Shown here one piece after another: positions 32,220-32,544 of a DNA stretch of 32,544 nt (positions within the stretch are counted from its first letter, which is position 1; every line of letters begins with the position of its first letter). Source of the DNA: Gammaproteobacteria bacterium (GTDB lineage Bacteria; Pseudomonadota; Gammaproteobacteria; GCF-002020875); contig JABGQL010000103.1 of NCBI GenBank assembly GCA_018648825.1, positions 1-32,544 on the forward strand. Reading direction: 5' to 3'. Under the pieces are notes generated by a model. The model was not told the DNA's origin. It saw only the letters and a list, made by a program, of their open reading frames with translations, and did not search any database. A program made the position numbers and the translations under genes.

Positions 32220-32544
32220 ATGGCTAAAAGCATTGAACGACTAACGGACAGGCAGGTTAAGAATGCCAAGAAGAACCTCAATGATGGAGGTAATCTCTGG
32301 TTGCTACTCAGAAGAAACACCAAGGTATGGGCGTTCAGATACACGCTAAACGGTAAGGCTCGTAAAGCAGGGTTAGGCAGTTACCCAACTATTTCACTTG
32401 CAGAGGCAAGAGATACTGCAGTCCAGTACCGCAAATGGCTCAAGAGTGGAATTGATCCTTTGGATGAGGTCAGGCGTATAGAGGCTGAATCTAAGAGAGT
32501 CATCCCCACCTTTACCTCTGCTGCAGCAAGATTCATCCTTACCA
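32220..32544 (+). CDS. Tyrosine integrase, N-terminal part (cut by window edge)
   Basis: The ATG at 32220 (GGAGG five bases upstream) opens a frame that runs off the window after about 108 codons. It reads MAKSIERLTDRQVKNAKKN, then DGGNLWLLLRRNTKVWAFRY, GKARKAGLGSYPTISLAEAR and KWLKSGIDP. This is the N-terminal arm-DNA-binding domain (DUF4102 type) of prophage- and island-type tyrosine integrases such as the P4/IntS group. The catalytic RHRY domain lies outside. It marks the edge of an integrated element extending rightwards, next to TGTACCCCA repeats and an orphan terminator. Whether it is functional cannot be judged. Confidence 0.85.
   Translation, partial: MAKSIERLTDRQVKNAKKNLNDGGNLWLLLRRNTKVWAFRYTLNGKARKAGLGSYPTISLAEARDTAVQYRKWLKSGIDPLDEVRRIEAESKRVIPTFTSAAARFILT

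Noticed and set aside
31981-32244. 87-aa ORF before the integrase
   Set aside because: It reads through a strong hairpin and repeats, lacks a ribosome binding site and overlaps the integrase start in another frame.

Overview
The window reads as a chromosome segment of a sulfur-oxidising gammaproteobacterium, probably a free-living or symbiotic relative of the purple sulfur bacteria and other rDsr-carrying lineages. The main evidence is a complete oxidative (reverse) dissimilatory sulfite reductase cluster, dsrABEFHCMKLJOPNRS, at 17358-30748. As far as I recall, its gene order is that of Allochromatium vinosum. Housekeeping genes (ilvD, valS, holC, pepA, lptFG) also look gammaproteobacterial. 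I assign no genus.

Layout. 1-1073: the truncated start of an IS1380-like transposase (leftward), a palindromic repeat, and a PIN-domain toxin/antitoxin pair with a recognisable promoter-operator. 1280-12318: core genes, namely a leftward RDD/DUF423/YaiI operon, ilvD (rightward), leftward valS-SH3 protein, holC and pepA, and rightward lptF-lptG. 12313-16926: a leftward, accessory-looking cluster diverging from dsrA. In transcription order it holds a 61-aa protein, a 226-aa helical protein, an orphan Cas6/Cmx6-like RAMP protein, a DsrC homologue lacking both redox cysteines, then, after a terminator, a soluble NarX-like kinase, a NarL-like regulator and a rhodanese. 16927-17357: a 431-bp divergent control region. 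17358-30748: the dsr operon. 30745-31811: a small conserved-looking ORF and a Bax1-inhibitor-family membrane protein, both leftward. 31812-32544: an orphan terminator, short TGTACCCCA repeats and the start of a tyrosine integrase, the probable edge of an integrated element.

How the genes work together. DsrAB (siroheme sulfite reductase run in reverse), DsrEFH and DsrC (sulfur relay), DsrL (NAD(P)H-linked electron acceptor), the DsrMKJOP membrane complex, DsrN (siroheme amidation) and DsrR/DsrS (accessory) oxidise stored sulfur to sulfite. The divergent cluster has no established role that I know of. Its members suggest a control module: a sensor pair, a DsrC-shaped non-catalytic protein and a hairpin-RNA-binding-type protein. 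The dsrA leader has a 10-bp hairpin and a hairpin covering the Shine-Dalgarno sequence, and several junctions inside the operon contain strong stem-loops. The intergenic region contains a NarL-style 7-2-7 inverted repeat. The most interesting hypothesis here is therefore that the dsr operon is controlled by a linked module of Cas6-like RNA-binding protein, DsrC-like protein and NarXL-like pair. This is inference from layout and motifs, not demonstrated.
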